From Arion vulgaris (lineage: Eukaryota; Mollusca; Gastropoda; Stylommatophora; Arionidae): DNA of 64,000 nt. The notes beneath the pieces are model-generated. The model made no database searches. It saw only the letters and a list, made by a program, of their open reading frames with translations, and was not told the origin of the DNA. The position numbers and the translations under genes are program-made. The stretch covers positions 70,299,865 to 70,363,864 of the forward strand of contig CM036753.1 in assembly GCA_020796225.1 (NCBI GenBank), written 5' to 3'. Position 1 is the stretch's first letter, and each line of letters begins with the position of its first letter. This document shows, in pieces, positions 12,251 through 23,589 of this stretch.

Positions 12251-12537
12251 AAAAGAAAATACAAGAACAAACCCAATAAGTTAAAAGGATGACAAATCTT
12301 AACACAAAAGAAGAAATAGGCCAAAAATGTTCACAGTAAATGCTCAAAATGTCTGCAAACCAATATCACCAAACAAAATGCTGCTATTTATTAAATTATT
12401 ATGTTGTCTTTAACAATTCTTGAAGAAAGATTTATGTGTAATAAGATAAACATAGAAAGGTCATGACCTGTAAAATGTTGGAAACAGCTGGTATAAATAA
12501 TCTAATGTTTTTATACTATGTTGAAATTTTTATATAG

Positions 12538-12677
12538 AGTAAATGCACTTGACTATCAGTTGGAGATTTTTAAAGAACAACATCGAAACAAAGGATGTAT
12601 TATCAAGCAAAACATTTTACTCAACAACACAGCAGCTGCTTTATCTTTATCCGAAGAAAAAATAAAAACTTGAGCAG
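12538..12677 (+). CDS. Gene 1, exon 5 (coiled coil) with a one-base frameshift
   Basis: After TTTTTATATAG the first base completes the Arg codon from exon 4. The exon then reads VNALDYQLEIFKEQHRNKGC, with later ALSLSEEKIK. As given, the frame runs into TGA at 12671-12673, six bases before the donor CAG|GTGAGA. The break is in the run of five A at 12664-12668. With one A fewer the exon keeps its frame, ends in phase 0 and joins exon 6 correctly. This is either an assembly slip or a real inactivating mutation. The ALDYQLEIFKE block vaguely recalls coiled coils of optineurin/ABIN-type proteins, but I would not assign it. Confidence 0.75.
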
Positions 12678-12689
12678 GTGAGAGAAGCA

Positions 12690-13640
12690 TTTTAGCTTAA
12701 AATTACTACTTTAAAATAAAGTTTAGTAATTGCTAAATTGATGATCGTGCTATTAATCTTGTGTGATTTAATTTTACATTTAGTATGCTCATTTAGTGAG
12801 GCAGCTAAGAGTAACTGTGCTAATGTTCTTTCAACTGATTCTTCTTCTTCTTCTTTTGTCATCACACTGCTACCGGGTTGTTGCCCAGGTGATTCTAAAC
12901 TAGTTATATTATTATTGTTGTTTATTTGAATCCCTGAGAGGATGGAAATTGGTAGCCTACTAATTTTTTCTTGTGCCAGGGCTAGAAGATTTGTACTTTC
13001 AGCTCTCTGTAGATATTGCACATAATTCTTTTTGAAAAGATGGTTTTTTAGAGCTATAATTAAAATTATACAATGCTTTCTTGGCTCAATGCGACTGCTT
13101 GTACATTGTCACAAGATACAAAGTCTTCTACTTTAGAGGGGACTTAACTCTCTTACAATCTCAAAACTATGCTGAAGATGAAAGGGTGGATTTTCTCCCA
13201 GCAGATGGGTATAGTTCTTTAGTAGGCTTCATCATAACAGAGAACATGTCATTTTTTTTCTTTGCTAGCGAGTCTGTTGCCAGAACCAATTTTGGGGAGA
13301 TATTGGAAGGTTTTGATCAGTGTGCTTGCTGAACCTAATACAAACTTGATATGTCCCATTATCTTTTCTTTTAAAATAAACATGCATGTATAGCACATCT
13401 GTCTTAATTTCTTCAAGCATTAAAAATATTTTGTTATATGTCTTTTGTTTCCATGTTCAATGAGTAATTGTAGTCTAAGTAATGAGCTTCATTCATTTTC
13501 ATGCCATCTTTTTTCATTTTTCTGCTTCTAGTTTTTTAAAATATATGAACTAGTTAACCTTCTACTACTAGTTAGCTTTCAACACAATGACACCCTGCAA
13601 TGCAAGCAGATTTATTTTCTTCTTCAATTCAAATCCAGTG
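12690..13640. other. Intronic DNA, nothing recognised
   Basis: A+T-rich sequence. A short (TTC)n run lies near 12840-12862. Open frames of 60-110 codons on either strand show no domain or splice pattern. Confidence 0.5.
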
Positions 13641-13649
13641 TAAAAAGTC

Positions 13650-13860
13650 AGAATTTTGAAGTTCACAATTTTAGGTCATACTCAGCCTGTAAGAACTCTC
13701 ATTAGATGTCTGTTCCTTTGTTCCTTTCATTCTATTATTTCTAATATTGTCTATATATTCAATTTTATGTCTTGTATAAACTTCACTGTCTTTTGTAGCT
13801 CACACAGAAATCTATGTAGTTTTCTTTTTAATGTTGTTTCACTAAACCAGTGAGTTGCCA
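13650..13860 (-). mobile_element. LINE-H remnant
   Basis: CACTGTCTTTTGTAGCTCAC and the following GTTGTTTCACTA context recur at about 60520-60600, inside a longer minus-strand LINE. This is a short decayed piece of the region after RNase H. Confidence 0.5.
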
Positions 13861-13874
13861 ATATATCATGTCTT

Positions 13875-14127
13875 TTTGCGTGTATTGCTGGGGCCTGCAG
13901 AAATAGCAAAGAACAGTAACACTGTGACCTATAAAGTATGTAGTTAGAGACGACTGAGGTAGGAGCCTAGGGAAGCTACTCTAGTAAATAAAAACGTCAC
14001 AAAAATCGAATGTACAGGCTTACTTGTAAGCACATAGCTGGCACAACACACAATCATTCTTAAGCTCAGATCACATACAAATCACAGAGTGGTTAACAAG
14101 TGGTCGATATGAGCATTCGAAGAAGAA
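13875..14127 (+). repeat. SINE-A copy
   Basis: It has the family landmarks in order, with scattered substitutions, ending ATTCGAAGAAGAA. It lies in the intron before exon 6. Confidence 0.85.
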
Positions 14128-14382
14128 ATGTCTTTTTAAACAGATGTCTGTTAAATATACTTTGGATGGAGCAGTAGACCAGATCATAAAATTCCTGTAG
14201 GCACTAGGATGTAGGTTTTATATTTAGAACAGAGTAGGAAGATAAGTGAAATCAAAAGTAATGTTCTGATTTCATTATAGTTCTCAGGTGCCAAAAATAT
14301 TGTCATTTAACTATTCTTTACTTTATTAAAGTTAAATTAATATTTAACATTTCATAATAACACAGTATTTGTCATTCATTAG

Positions 14383-14508
14383 GACAATTTAGTATTGTTA
14401 AATAAAGTGCAGAAAATGACTGATGAGATGAGAGAGCTTCACAGTTTACTTCAGATAGCCAGAGATGAGAATCAGCATCTTTCTGCAATGTGGAAAACTT
14501 CTAACGAG
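14383..14508 (+). CDS. Gene 1, exon 6 (coiled coil)
   Basis: 42 codons in phase 0 between CATTCATTAG and donor GTTTGT. It starts DNLVLLNKVQKMTDEMREL and ends DENQHLSAMWKTSNE. It is an amphipathic helix with regular Leu/Met spacing. Confidence 0.85.
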
Positions 14509-14589
14509 GTTTGTTGCTAATATACATAAATTATGTTATAATATAGGAGCATATAGACAAGAACTTAACAAGGAGTAAAGAAACTGAAG

Positions 14590-14935
14590 CCCAGAAAAAC
14601 CTCCTGGGCCAAATAAGACTTTTAATGTAATGCTTATCAACATGGATCCTATGGACAAAGGATCAGTCCTCAAACTGAAGGATGTTCTTTGATCTCTTGG
14701 TGACCTACTGTTGGATGAAGACATTAAAATTGATGTTGAATCAATCAAACGATTTAAGGAGTTAAGAATTACTTGTTGTACAAGTAGAGCTGGATGCTTG
14801 AGGGCCTTAGAAAGGAGTGTGTTTAACCAGCGAGTCATTGGAACCATCAGTATGCATACCCTTTGATATCTGTTAGGGAAGACTGAGCATCTATTGGTCT
14901 GCCCAGAGTGCTGTGGCATCAGTTTAATAACCGAA
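14590..14935 (+). mobile_element. LINE-K RNase H remnant
   Basis: It reads, with breaks, MDKGSVLKLKDVL, then LLLDEDIKIDVESIKRFKE. Related pieces are at 25870-26210 (minus) and 62560-62925 (plus). One stop lies inside the block. Confidence 0.7.
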
Positions 14936-15330
14936 AAATGTAAAACATTACAGAAGATATTTGTTCACACATGTCTTATAACATGCCATAACATAATGTA
15001 ACTTGGTTACAACAGTTTCAAAAATAATTTAGTTGTAGATTACAACTGTAAATAGGCCATTATTGACTGAAGAGCAGACATGTATTTCAGTTTTTTAACT
15101 AACCATTAAGATCTGTATTAGTGAAGAAGATACAGAAATTGTTAATAAAGTATTTTAATAAATACAACTAGTAAAATATATAGATCTGGAAGGTCAAGTT
15201 CTTCCATTGTAAAATGTTGCATAATAAATGGCACTCATTTGTTGGTGCAATACGATAAAGATAATAGTTATTTATTTAGGAAACAAATGTTGAGGATTTT
15301 GAATTTTACTGCATTTTCATTTTTTCACAG

Positions 15331-15498
15331 AGTAAGGCGCAAGCTGCTAAATTGGTCAATGAGTACCAGGGGATAATATCAGACTTGAAGTCTCGACTGT
15401 CTTCTGCTAGTGCTGACCATGATCGCTTGTTTGCTGAAAATTCTGAAATTAATAAGAAAATTCAGCAGATCATGCTTGAAAAAGAGAAGCTCATGAAG
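15331..15498 (+). CDS. Gene 1, exon 7 (coiled coil)
   Basis: 56 codons in phase 0 between TTTTTTCACAG and donor GTGTAC. It starts SKAQAAKLVNEYQGIISDLK and ends KIQQIMLEKEKLMK. Strong coiled-coil composition; no domain beyond that. Confidence 0.9.
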
Positions 15499-15569
15499 GT
15501 GTACATATATTTTTATTTCCTATATTTATTAGTTTTGCTATATTTGCATGCATACATTTTGACATATGC

Positions 15570-15640
15570 TGGAGGAGACTGAGTACCTATGAGTCTGCTT
15601 GAATTGCGGTGATGTCAGCTCAGTAACCCATAATTTTTTC
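15570..15640 (+). mobile_element. LINE-K 3' scrap
   Basis: GGAGACTGAGTACCTATGAG and the following TGATGTCAGCTCAGTAACC match the 3' end of the LINE-K pieces at 14870-14930 and, reversed, at 25870-25930. Confidence 0.45.
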
Positions 15641-16480
15641 ACTGGGAATAAGAAATATTTATTTATGTCTTTTCATTGATAAATTAAATTGCTGATTTGT
15701 GATTCTTGTCTTTCATTGTCGGAGAAACACACATTTGTTTGCTACAGCGACAAAACAAATATTTATTTTCATTATAAAATAAAAACATGTATGACAAGCT
15801 TTTAGTGATAAAACAAATATATAGATTTGTAACAAGTATTCTATAAATTAGTTTTGTCACATTTTTAATGATCTTACCATCTTTTGCACTAGTTTTGTCA
15901 TCAATCACCAGTTCAAAGTAATTATGTACATTTTTGGATGGATAAAAATGAAAACTATCGAAAACATATTAAATATGATTTCTTATTTATTGCGTAGCTA
16001 CTGAATAAATAACTTGTAGCACAGTTATCCAGAGAATATATTTTTAACTCTGAAATATTTGGAGAGCTCCAAGGTTAGCTGGGAAATTACTGTGCTCCAT
16101 GTCAGCACTCGTAAAATATCAAGAAACTTGCACAAAAGGAACCAAAATGTGCATAATGCCTATATTTGATACAATAACTGAAAAAGAATGACTAGCTCAG
16201 CTAGTTATTTGTTTAGAAAAAAGAATTGCAGCTATTATTCTCCACATATTTCTATTATTACAAGCAGTTGCAATAAACACCACTATGAATTTCAAGGTTA
16301 TTTTGTCTCCTGTGCTATTGTCCTTTGCCATATTTCATCACGTTTTTGCACTCTTTCCTTCTGGTTTTATATAGAGATAAATTGTGTGAATTAGCTGATT
16401 CAGGTGACTTTTTCTTTGAGACAATGTTCTACTTTTCAAACATTGCTGCTTAATAACACAACTACTTTTGAACTATTTTC
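15640..16480. other. Intronic DNA, nothing recognised
   Basis: A+T-rich sequence without a coding or repeat signal that I can support. Confidence 0.5.
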
Positions 16481-16487
16481 TCACCAG

Positions 16488-16652
16488 GTTAATAAAGAAC
16501 TGGATGCAGAACTGACATCCTTGAAAGGTGTTTATGTACAAGCTGTGGATCAGGTAGCAGCTTTGGAACAAAGCAGATCTGAATGGCAGTTACAGAAAGA
16601 TTTAGCAGAACAAAAATATCATTTACAGGCAGAAGTCAATAGACTCACACAG
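16488..16652 (+). CDS. Gene 1, exon 8 (coiled coil)
   Basis: 55 codons in phase 0 between TTTTCTCACCAG and donor GTAGTG. It begins VNKELDAELTSLKGVYVQAV and ends HLQAEVNRLTQ. It continues the helix of exon 7 (LMK|VNKEL) without a break. Confidence 0.9.
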
Positions 16653-16739
16653 GTAGTGTTTTAAGCACAGCTATGACAAAACAATGTCATAAAATATTGT
16701 TTTCAAAATTATATTTGATTACCTTTAGCTACAACTACT

Positions 16740-16998
16740 CACCCGTGTTGTGTCGGGGCCTGCAATGGAAGGAAAAAATAGTAACACTGCGACCTACAAA
16801 GCATGTTGTAAGAGGCAACTAACTGATGTAAGACCTGAGGAAGCTACCCTAGTAAATAAAAGCATTGCAGAAATTGGATGTGCTGGCTTACTTGTGGGTG
16901 CATAACGGCACAACGTACAATCACTCTTAGGCTCAAATCACATACAAATCACACAGAGTGGTTAACAAATGGTTGATATGGAGCATTCAAAGAAGAAG
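16740..16998 (+). repeat. SINE-A copy
   Basis: All landmarks of the family are present, with moderate divergence. It ends CATTCAAAGAAGAAG. Confidence 0.85.
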
Positions 16999-17204
16999 CT
17001 ACAGCTACTAAAATCCAGTGAAACATGCAAATAATTTTAGTCAATATATAAAATAAATGTGTATGTAAGTAAGTGTGAAATAAAAAATTGTAGAACTAGC
17101 AATAATAAAAATGAGTAGGTTCATCTTTTTCTAGTCGAGCTATAATTGTGTTGTCCATATGCTTATTTGCCTCCATTCTTAGTAATAAAGTTTGCTATTT
17201 AGTT

Positions 17205-17520
17205 AACAGAACTGATACCACTGCACTTTTGGTAGACTTATAGGTGCTCATTCTCTTTTAGAAAATTCCAAAAAGTATTCATGTTGATGTTTATAGTAGC
17301 TCACTGGTTATTCACAAGCTGGTCTACGTCACACTTAATGTCAATCAAAATTCTTCAGTATGATAATTACACGCTTGTCAATTGCCAGGACATTATAATT
17401 AGAATGGTGGTTTCCATATTAAGCCCAAATGTCTCCACCATAGATGCTATTAAAGTTAGCATTTCTGCTTGTTTATTACCATGCACACCTACTCCATATA
17501 AAATAGTAGCTTTTTGTAAG
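17205..17520 (-). mobile_element. LINE-K RNase H remnant
   Basis: On the minus strand it resembles the GNK(R)VD.LA block of the 25870-26210 copy (here NKQAEMLTLIASM). The plus-strand text TAGACTTATAGGTGCTCA corresponds to the shared 3' end. Frame-broken. Confidence 0.5.
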
Positions 17521-17631
17521 TGTTCACAATAACTTTGTCAAATTTATCTAATTTATTTTTAATTTCAATTAAGCCAGTATTTATATATTTGTTCATTTAG
17601 TTATGTTTCCATTGTGTGCTTGTGTAGAAAT

Positions 17632-17735
17632 GCATTAAATGTAGGAATGTGTTACATGTTGGATGTTCTAAATGTAGGAATGTGTTAAATAAATGAATGT
17701 GTTAAATGTAGGAATGTGTTAAATGTAGGATGAAT
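17632..17735. repeat. 17-bp degenerate tandem repeat
   Basis: About six copies of AAATGTAGGAATGTGTT with variation. Confidence 0.8.
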
Positions 17736-17850
17736 TATTTTATTGTTGAAAGATAAATTTCATGGATAATTTTACAACAAATGAAGTAATAACATTCGTA
17801 TATAATAAACATACAAATTATTTTTCAAGAAAATATAAATTATTTTTCAG

Positions 17851-17909
17851 GACAACAAGCAAATTAAACTGGCAATGGAAAACACATGTAGCAAGGCTGA
17901 TTATGAGAA
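17851..17909 (+). CDS. Gene 1, exon 9 (coiled coil)
   Basis: 19 codons plus two bases between ATTATTTTTCAG and donor GTATAT. It reads DNKQIKLAMENTCSKADYE. The trailing AA is completed by the A of exon 10 to give Lys, so the join reads YEK|LQEAY. Confidence 0.85.
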
Positions 17910-17949
17910 GTATATTTACTATTTATTAAAATATAATCAATGTAAATTT

Positions 17950-18850
17950 AGTAGCTATTCCTGGTTACTCAACTATTAAGTCTGTTGTACAGCCAGTAAA
18001 AACAATATACTGGCAGTCATCCTATGCCAAGTCACAATGCTTCAGCAGCGATCATCTCTGTAATATTTTGATTGACATGATATAGGTTCTAGCCTTAGAC
18101 ACTTGTAATAACGTGTTTGATTAAGTGCAGTTGTTCTATTTTTTGCTACTTGTTCTATTCGGAGGTCAATAGAACCACATCAGAAACTTGTTAAATGCAG
18201 AGTTTGGAAAAGAACTGTTATGATGTTAATAGTATAAATGGCATAAACTAACTGCAGAGCGTTATTTGCAAACATACTTAAATTATGAGGAAAAGAGAAC
18301 ATTTATGTAGCATGCCATAAGTACCATGGAAAATACTTAAAGATGCTACAATTCCCAGGCTGTGCACTATTTTCTTTGATCATATTTAAGCTGACATCTT
18401 TTTATCTTCCATGTTCACCCTCAGATGTCAGCTTGAATATGTTCAAAGAAAGCAGTGATCCACCTCAGGTTGTCAAGATCTTCATAGAGCTTATCATGCA
18501 ATGGCATTGGTGACAGTCATATGAGCCTTCTCTGCTCTTTATATGTCTTGTCAAAGATGTTCAGAAGTCATTTTATAAGTGTCACAATCAAACTCATCAG
18601 AACTACCTATCTATATCAAGTTTGCACCTGAGAGTGTACATAGAAAAATAATTATATAAATGCAATTTACTGTCTTTAGTGTTGCTAGTAGTCGACCTTT
18701 GATACAACCAAGTTGAGTTATAATATGCATTAGTGATGACTGATAAAGACAATAAAAGTTCTTTAGTGATTTTAAGACAAAAGATGTACATGAATTGAAA
18801 GTTACAGTAGCATACAACATTAAAGGGCCAATCATATAAGGACATATAGC
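17950..18850. other. Intronic DNA, nothing recognised
   Basis: A+T-rich sequence between exon 9 and the 57-bp array. A local inverted repeat near 18363-18455 (AAGCTGACATCT / AGATGTCAGCTT) is visible. Confidence 0.45.
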
Positions 18851-18859
18851 ATTGCTCAT

Positions 18860-18926
18860 GAACAAGTAATAGTGTAACATGTAAAAACAAAGTACTGTAG
18901 TTTTACAAAGTAGAAAAAAAATATTA
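18860..18926 (+). mobile_element. Penelope-like terminal-repeat fragment
   Basis: AACAAAGTACTGTAGTTTTA and the following CAAAGTA match the outer end of the elements at 27062, 37062, 56965 and 57775. The 57-bp array starts right where the fragment stops. Confidence 0.65.
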
Positions 18927-20080
18927 ACATATAGTATTGTGCCATGTAAGAAGTGAAGAAATTCAAGTCTTACATAGCACACTACATATAGTATTGTGCC
19001 ATGTAAGAAGTGAAGAAATTCAAGTCTTACATAGCACTCTACATATAGTATTGTGCCATGTAAGAAGTGAAGAAATTCAAGTCTTACATAGCACACTACA
19101 TATAGTATTGTGCCATGTAAGAAGTGAAGAAATTCAAGTCTTACATAGCACACTACATATAGTAGTGTGCCATGTAAGAAGTGAAGAAATTCAAGTCTTA
19201 CATAGCACACTACATATAGTATTGTGCCATGTAAGAAGTGAAGAAATTCAAGTCTTACATAGCACACTATATATAGTATTGTGCCATGTAAGAAGTGAAG
19301 AAATTCAAGTCTTACATAGCACTCTACATATAGTATTGTGCCATGTAAGAAGTGAAGAAATTCAAGTCTTACATAGCACACTACATATAGTATTGTGCCA
19401 TGTAAGAAGTGAAGAAATTCAAGTCTTACATAGCACACTACATATAGTATTGTGCCATGTAAAAAGTGAAGAAATTCAAGTCTTACATAGCACTCTACAT
19501 ATAGTATTGTGCCATGTAAGAAGTGAAGAAATTCAAGTCTTACATAGCACACTACATATAGTATTGTGCCATGTAAGAAGTGAAGAAATTCAAGTCTTAC
19601 ATAGCACACTACATATAGTATTGTGCCATGTAAGAAGTGAAGAAATTCAAGTCTTACATAGCACACTACATATAGTATTGTGCCATGTAAGAAGTGAAGA
19701 AATTCAAGTCTTACATAGCACTCTACATATAGTATTGTGCCATGTAAGAAGTGAAGAAATTCAAGTCTTACATAGCACACTACATATAGTATTGTGCCAT
19801 GTAAGAAGTGAAGAAATTCAAGTCTTACATAGCACACTACATATAGTATTGTGCCATGTAAGAAGTGAAGAAATTCAAGTCTTACATAGCACACTACATA
19901 TAGTATTGTGCCATGTAAGAAGTGAAGAAATTCAAGTCTTACATAGCACACTACATATAGTATTGTGCCATGTAAGAAGTGAAGAAATTCAAGTCTTACA
20001 TAGCACACTACATATAGTATTGTGCTATGTAAGAAGTGAAGAAATTCAAGTCTTACATAGCACACTACATATAGTATTGT
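18927..20080. repeat. 57-bp minisatellite of hairpin-forming units, about 20 copies
   Basis: Nearly identical units, each containing GTGCCATGTAAGA, then AGTGAAGAAATTCAAG, then TCTTACATAGCAC. The outer blocks pair over 13 positions with one C-A mismatch, and in the unit at about 20019 the pairing is perfect. An inner TGAA/TTCA stem closes a GAAA loop. Because the unit is 19 codons and lacks stops in several frames, long open frames cross the array on both strands. I read these as a consequence of the repeat and not as genes. It lies in the intron between exons 9 and 10. Confidence 0.95.
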
Positions 20081-20141
20081 AGACATATAGTGGCATATAG
20101 TCGCTATTTTCTTTACCAAATAGCATACATTAAAAAAAAAA

Positions 20142-20412
20142 AAAAGTAAAGGAACCCTTTCATACCTCGTGGTGTATAGGGCAATACAGTGTTAGAACTG
20201 CATTTTTCATTGACCGTCGGCACACGATGGGTGATGTGGTCAGCATCATGCCGGTCGCCTTTACTTTCCCAGAGCATGTCTGGTACCCAGTTGAGGCTGG
20301 GTCGACCTGAGAGCCGTCGCGGTCGGGAAAAATTCCACGCGCACTGCGTAAGTTGAACACAGACCACCAGCCTTGAGAAGCGAGTTCACTAACAACTACA
20401 CAACCGCGGCTC
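20142..20412 (-). repeat. SINE-C copy (tRNA-derived)
   Basis: Reverse complement of the copy at 41107-41374. It includes the tRNA-like head (minus strand) with box A and box B regions, AGGTCGACCCAGCCTCAAC and CCACGAGGTATGAAAGGGTT. An A-run at 20131 marks its 3' end. Confidence 0.85.
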
Positions 20413-20581
20413 TTTAAATAGCATACATGGTATAGAGAATATGTCTTTTGATGATGAGAGATGTGGGGATTGGTGGATACAACTAGATAAAATACTTCTG
20501 TAGCGACCTGAGATTGTACACAAAATAAAACAAGAAAGAAAAGATTCTGTTTTATTTAATGGCCGTCCTTTCTTTTACCAG

Positions 20582-20709
20582 ATTGCAGGAAGCTTACAGA
20601 AAGTTGCAAGGAGAGTACAACAAACTGAAACAAGAATATGATTTACTAAATTCCAAACATCAACAATGTATCATCAGTCAAGCAAGCCATGGAGAAGTAG
20701 TAGAAAAAG
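20582..20709 (+). CDS. Gene 1, exon 10 (coiled coil), possible GC-AG donor
   Basis: After TTCTTTTACCAG the first base completes Lys. The exon then reads LQEAYRKLQGEYNKLKQEYD, and later SQASHGEVVEK. Exon 11 needs one leftover base. The only site giving this is AAAAAG|GCAGGA, a GC donor, which produces VVEKEKQEKI across the join. The GT sites at 20697 and 20700 would end the exon in phase 0 and require an unseen extra exon. The exon body is well supported; its 3' border is not. Confidence 0.75.
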
Positions 20710-20999
20710 GCAGGAGAAATTGATTTTTCTTCTCTAAAAACCATATTTATAGGATTTTTTGAATCTTCTTCTTCTTTATTCTTCTTTTTCTTTTGAAGAA
20801 GAAGAACACAAATATATAATGATGATTCCAGTGTTTAATAGTGTTATTATTGATAATCTTATATATAATTTTGTTATTTTAATTAGGGCTTTACTAAATA
20901 ATGTTAACCAAACTAAGAAATATGTAACAGTACATTGTCATACATGTAAGACAGTCCAAAGGCTGGTGATAAAATCTTCTAACTATATCTTTTCATAGC

Positions 21000-21360
21000 A
21001 TCAATTTAAGCCCTAATGTGTCTGTATAACTGCAATAACAGTTGCCCTTTTATGTCCATTTTTTCTGTTCTCCACTATATTGACCTCCACTATCTTCTAT
21101 AGCAGATCTGTTTTTCTCATATTATGTCAAAGTCATTTAAGTATACAGATTTTCATTCTTTTTTAGTAGTTGTCTTTGTGATATGCTGATTTTTTAGAAT
21201 TTTGATTTTGGATCTGTTGAGCTCACTTATTATTCTATCTTCTAAAGTTACACATCTAAAAAAGTGTAACTTCTGTATAATCACACTTCAGTGGATAACT
21301 ATTTGTGCTCCAACCTCTTTCTTAACCCTTTTACTCTATATTGAATTTTGACTACCATAA
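21000..21360. other. Intronic DNA, nothing recognised
   Basis: T-rich sequence with no supported feature. Confidence 0.45.
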
Positions 21361-21364
21361 AAAA

Positions 21365-21625
21365 GTTCAGAGGAGAAAATGGTGGTGGGTCAGGCATATC
21401 CTATGGAAAATGCAGTCGAGTGTCACTAGGCAAGCATTTGAGTGGAACCCACAAGGAAAATGAAAAAGGAAACTTCCTAAACAGACCTAGAGATGAAGTC
21501 TTCTTGAGGAACTGAAGGGCGCTTGACTATCCTGGGAGACTATAAAGAAGACAGCCAGAGACTGGGAAAAATGTCAAACAACTGTTGAGGCCCTATGCTC
21601 CATGAGCAGCGGAGAGGAATAAGTA
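21365..21625 (+). mobile_element. LINE 3' end remnant
   Basis: Broken frames hold RRKWWWVRHILWKMQSSVTR, then QAFEWNPQGK. This is the C-terminal tail of a non-LTR retrotransposon polyprotein, followed by VEALCSMSSGEE and a stop. Confidence 0.65.
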
Positions 21626-21639
21626 ACAGTCTGTTCAGC

Positions 21640-22480
21640 AATAATAATGCATGACAGTCAGAACTAAATATTTTGGTAACTTGGCTTACATGGTTACCGA
21701 ACACCCATTGTATGTTATTTGATTAACCAAGACTCATCATATTGTCTGTAATCAAATACATGCATTAGACATTATTGCAACTGGCATCTTTGCAAGAGAC
21801 CTGAGTGTAATATGCCATGTTCTCTTACTTTGGTTGTTATCAAATTTTGCAGAATATGGTTGATATCTCCATGCACAAAACTCCTTATTTACATTTTACC
21901 ACATACAGTAGTCCCACTCTGTGCTACACAGGAACATGAGAATGACGAGAATATGGGACAAGCTTTGTGAATAGTGAAAATAGACATATAATAATAATTC
22001 AAATGCTAGACAGGAGTCTAAGACACTGAATGAGATGATACAACTCAGGATGGGCAAAGACCACACCCAACTTTGAAGTGGTGGCTCTGGTAACATGTTG
22101 CATAACTGCAGTAAGATTAGATGAGTAGGGATCAAAAAGAGAAGACAAAGATGAGGAATGAGGTGATGTAAACAAACTGATGCCCCAGTCTCTTTTAAAC
22201 TGCGACTCAACATAATAAATATAATTTTGAGGGTAGATGAAGCAGCAGAAAACAAAATGCTAGACAGGGATATAAGGAATATGCTCTTTAGAAGCATGTA
22301 CAACAGTAACAAGAAAATTTGTAGGAAGACAAGAAACCCTTGAATCCCATGTGGAAATGAATTTTTTTAGATCAACATGTTTAACAAATGATTTCTCTTT
22401 TCTGACATTTATTGCTAGATGTACTGTGACCATGTGTGACAATAGGTTTCAAGTGCCAGTTATAATGAACTTAGAGTTTC
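21640..22480. other. Intronic DNA, possible old repeat
   Basis: A 138-codon open frame on the minus strand (21896-22312) is very hydrophobic and Leu/Ser-rich, with no domain and no splice context. I regard it as a chance frame. Confidence 0.4.
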
Positions 22481-22521
22481 AAGTTGTTATTTGAATGTGA
22501 TATATGTTTGTGCCATGACAG

Positions 22522-22702
22522 AAAAACAAGAAAAGATTTTGATGAACAAAGAAAAAAATGATCTGCTGAAACAGCTGACATTGTTGCAAGGTCAGCTATC
22601 CCAGATGGAGAATAGCAAGAAACAAGCTGAAGAAAAGATCTTCAAGTTAACCTCTGAACTTCAAGAAGTCAATGCTCAACTGAAGCAAAACAACAACAAA
22701 GA
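22522..22702 (+). CDS. Gene 1, exon 11 (coiled coil)
   Basis: Between GCCATGACAG and the strong donor GTATGT. Two bases complete Glu, then 59 codons start KQEKILMNKEKNDLLKQLTL and end EVNAQLKQNNNK, plus GA. The GA joins the T of exon 12 to give Asp. Classic long coiled coil with Gln/Glu/Lys heptads. Confidence 0.9.
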
Positions 22703-23369
22703 GTATGTTTATTTTTATAACGTACTATGCTTGCAGAAGTTTGTCATGTTCACCTTTTTTTTAATAAGTGATTTTCACTATCACATTACAATAAATATCT
22801 TACATCTCTACAATCCAATTAGATACAAATTTCCTCGATCCATATTCAAGTTGTAGTAAAAATTATCCACTAATAAAAATATAATTTTGGCAAAAGTGTA
22901 ATTGGCATAGTTACATTTGATGACTAACATCCTTTATTCATTTCTGCCAGATTGCACAATGGAAAAAAAATTCTAGAGAATAGTATCTATAGATATCAAC
23001 TAAGTGTAAATAACAAACTAAGTATTTGTTGATTGTGCCAAAAAAAAAAAAAGAAGAAAATGTCTAATTGGAGATCAGTGTTTAAGCAAAAAACAGGAAG
23101 CACATTTTCATGATATCTGTTTTTTCAATTTGTTTTCAAGTATAAGTATATGGTCACCTGCACCCAGTTGACCTTTTCATTTGAAGCTCACACTTAAACA
23201 TTTTATTTGCTCTTGCAGCTGATACTTCTGTAAAAAGTTGTTTCATATGATAGTGTTGTTTGATCTTGTATTATCAAGTGTATTAAGAAGCACTGTACTA
23301 TTGTAACTCTCAATGTCAAACACATGTTACTATAAAACCTAATAAAGCTGTTTACCAAATCAAATGTTT

Positions 23370-23490
23370 TCTTCTTCTTCACCTGTTGCCCCTAGGTCCA
23401 CAGCCAAGGCCTTCCAAGCCTGCCTATCCAATGCAATCTCTCGACTAGCTTCCCATTTTCTTGCCACAACTCCTCCTTGCGAGTCCCCTC
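23370..23490 (-). mobile_element. LINE 3' end remnant with (GAA)n tail
   Basis: On the minus strand it reads REIALDRQAWKALAVDLGAT then GEEEE and a GAAGAAGAAG tail. This is the terminal part of a non-LTR element. Confidence 0.6.
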
Positions 23491-23589
23491 TTCCCTGGGT
23501 GGCGAGCTATGAATGTTCCTGGTTGTGGTTTCTGTAGCTATCTTGTGTTTTTTTACGTGGTGGTGGTAGCAAGACCCCTGACCAACCTC

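Noticed and set aside
18611..20119. A 502-codon minus-strand and a 381-codon plus-strand open frame
   Set aside because: Both are products of a 57-bp unit without stops. The same is true in more than one frame, there is no codon bias, and the frames end with the array.
20142..20412. A tRNA gene in SINE-C, and likewise in SINE-D and SINE-E
   Set aside because: A and B boxes are visible, but no cloverleaf with matching acceptor stem is kept, and each is one of several dispersed copies with a non-tRNA body.
21896..22312. Membrane protein on the minus strand
   Set aside because: Leu/Ser-rich hydrophobic frame in T-rich DNA with no start context, splice sites or family resemblance.
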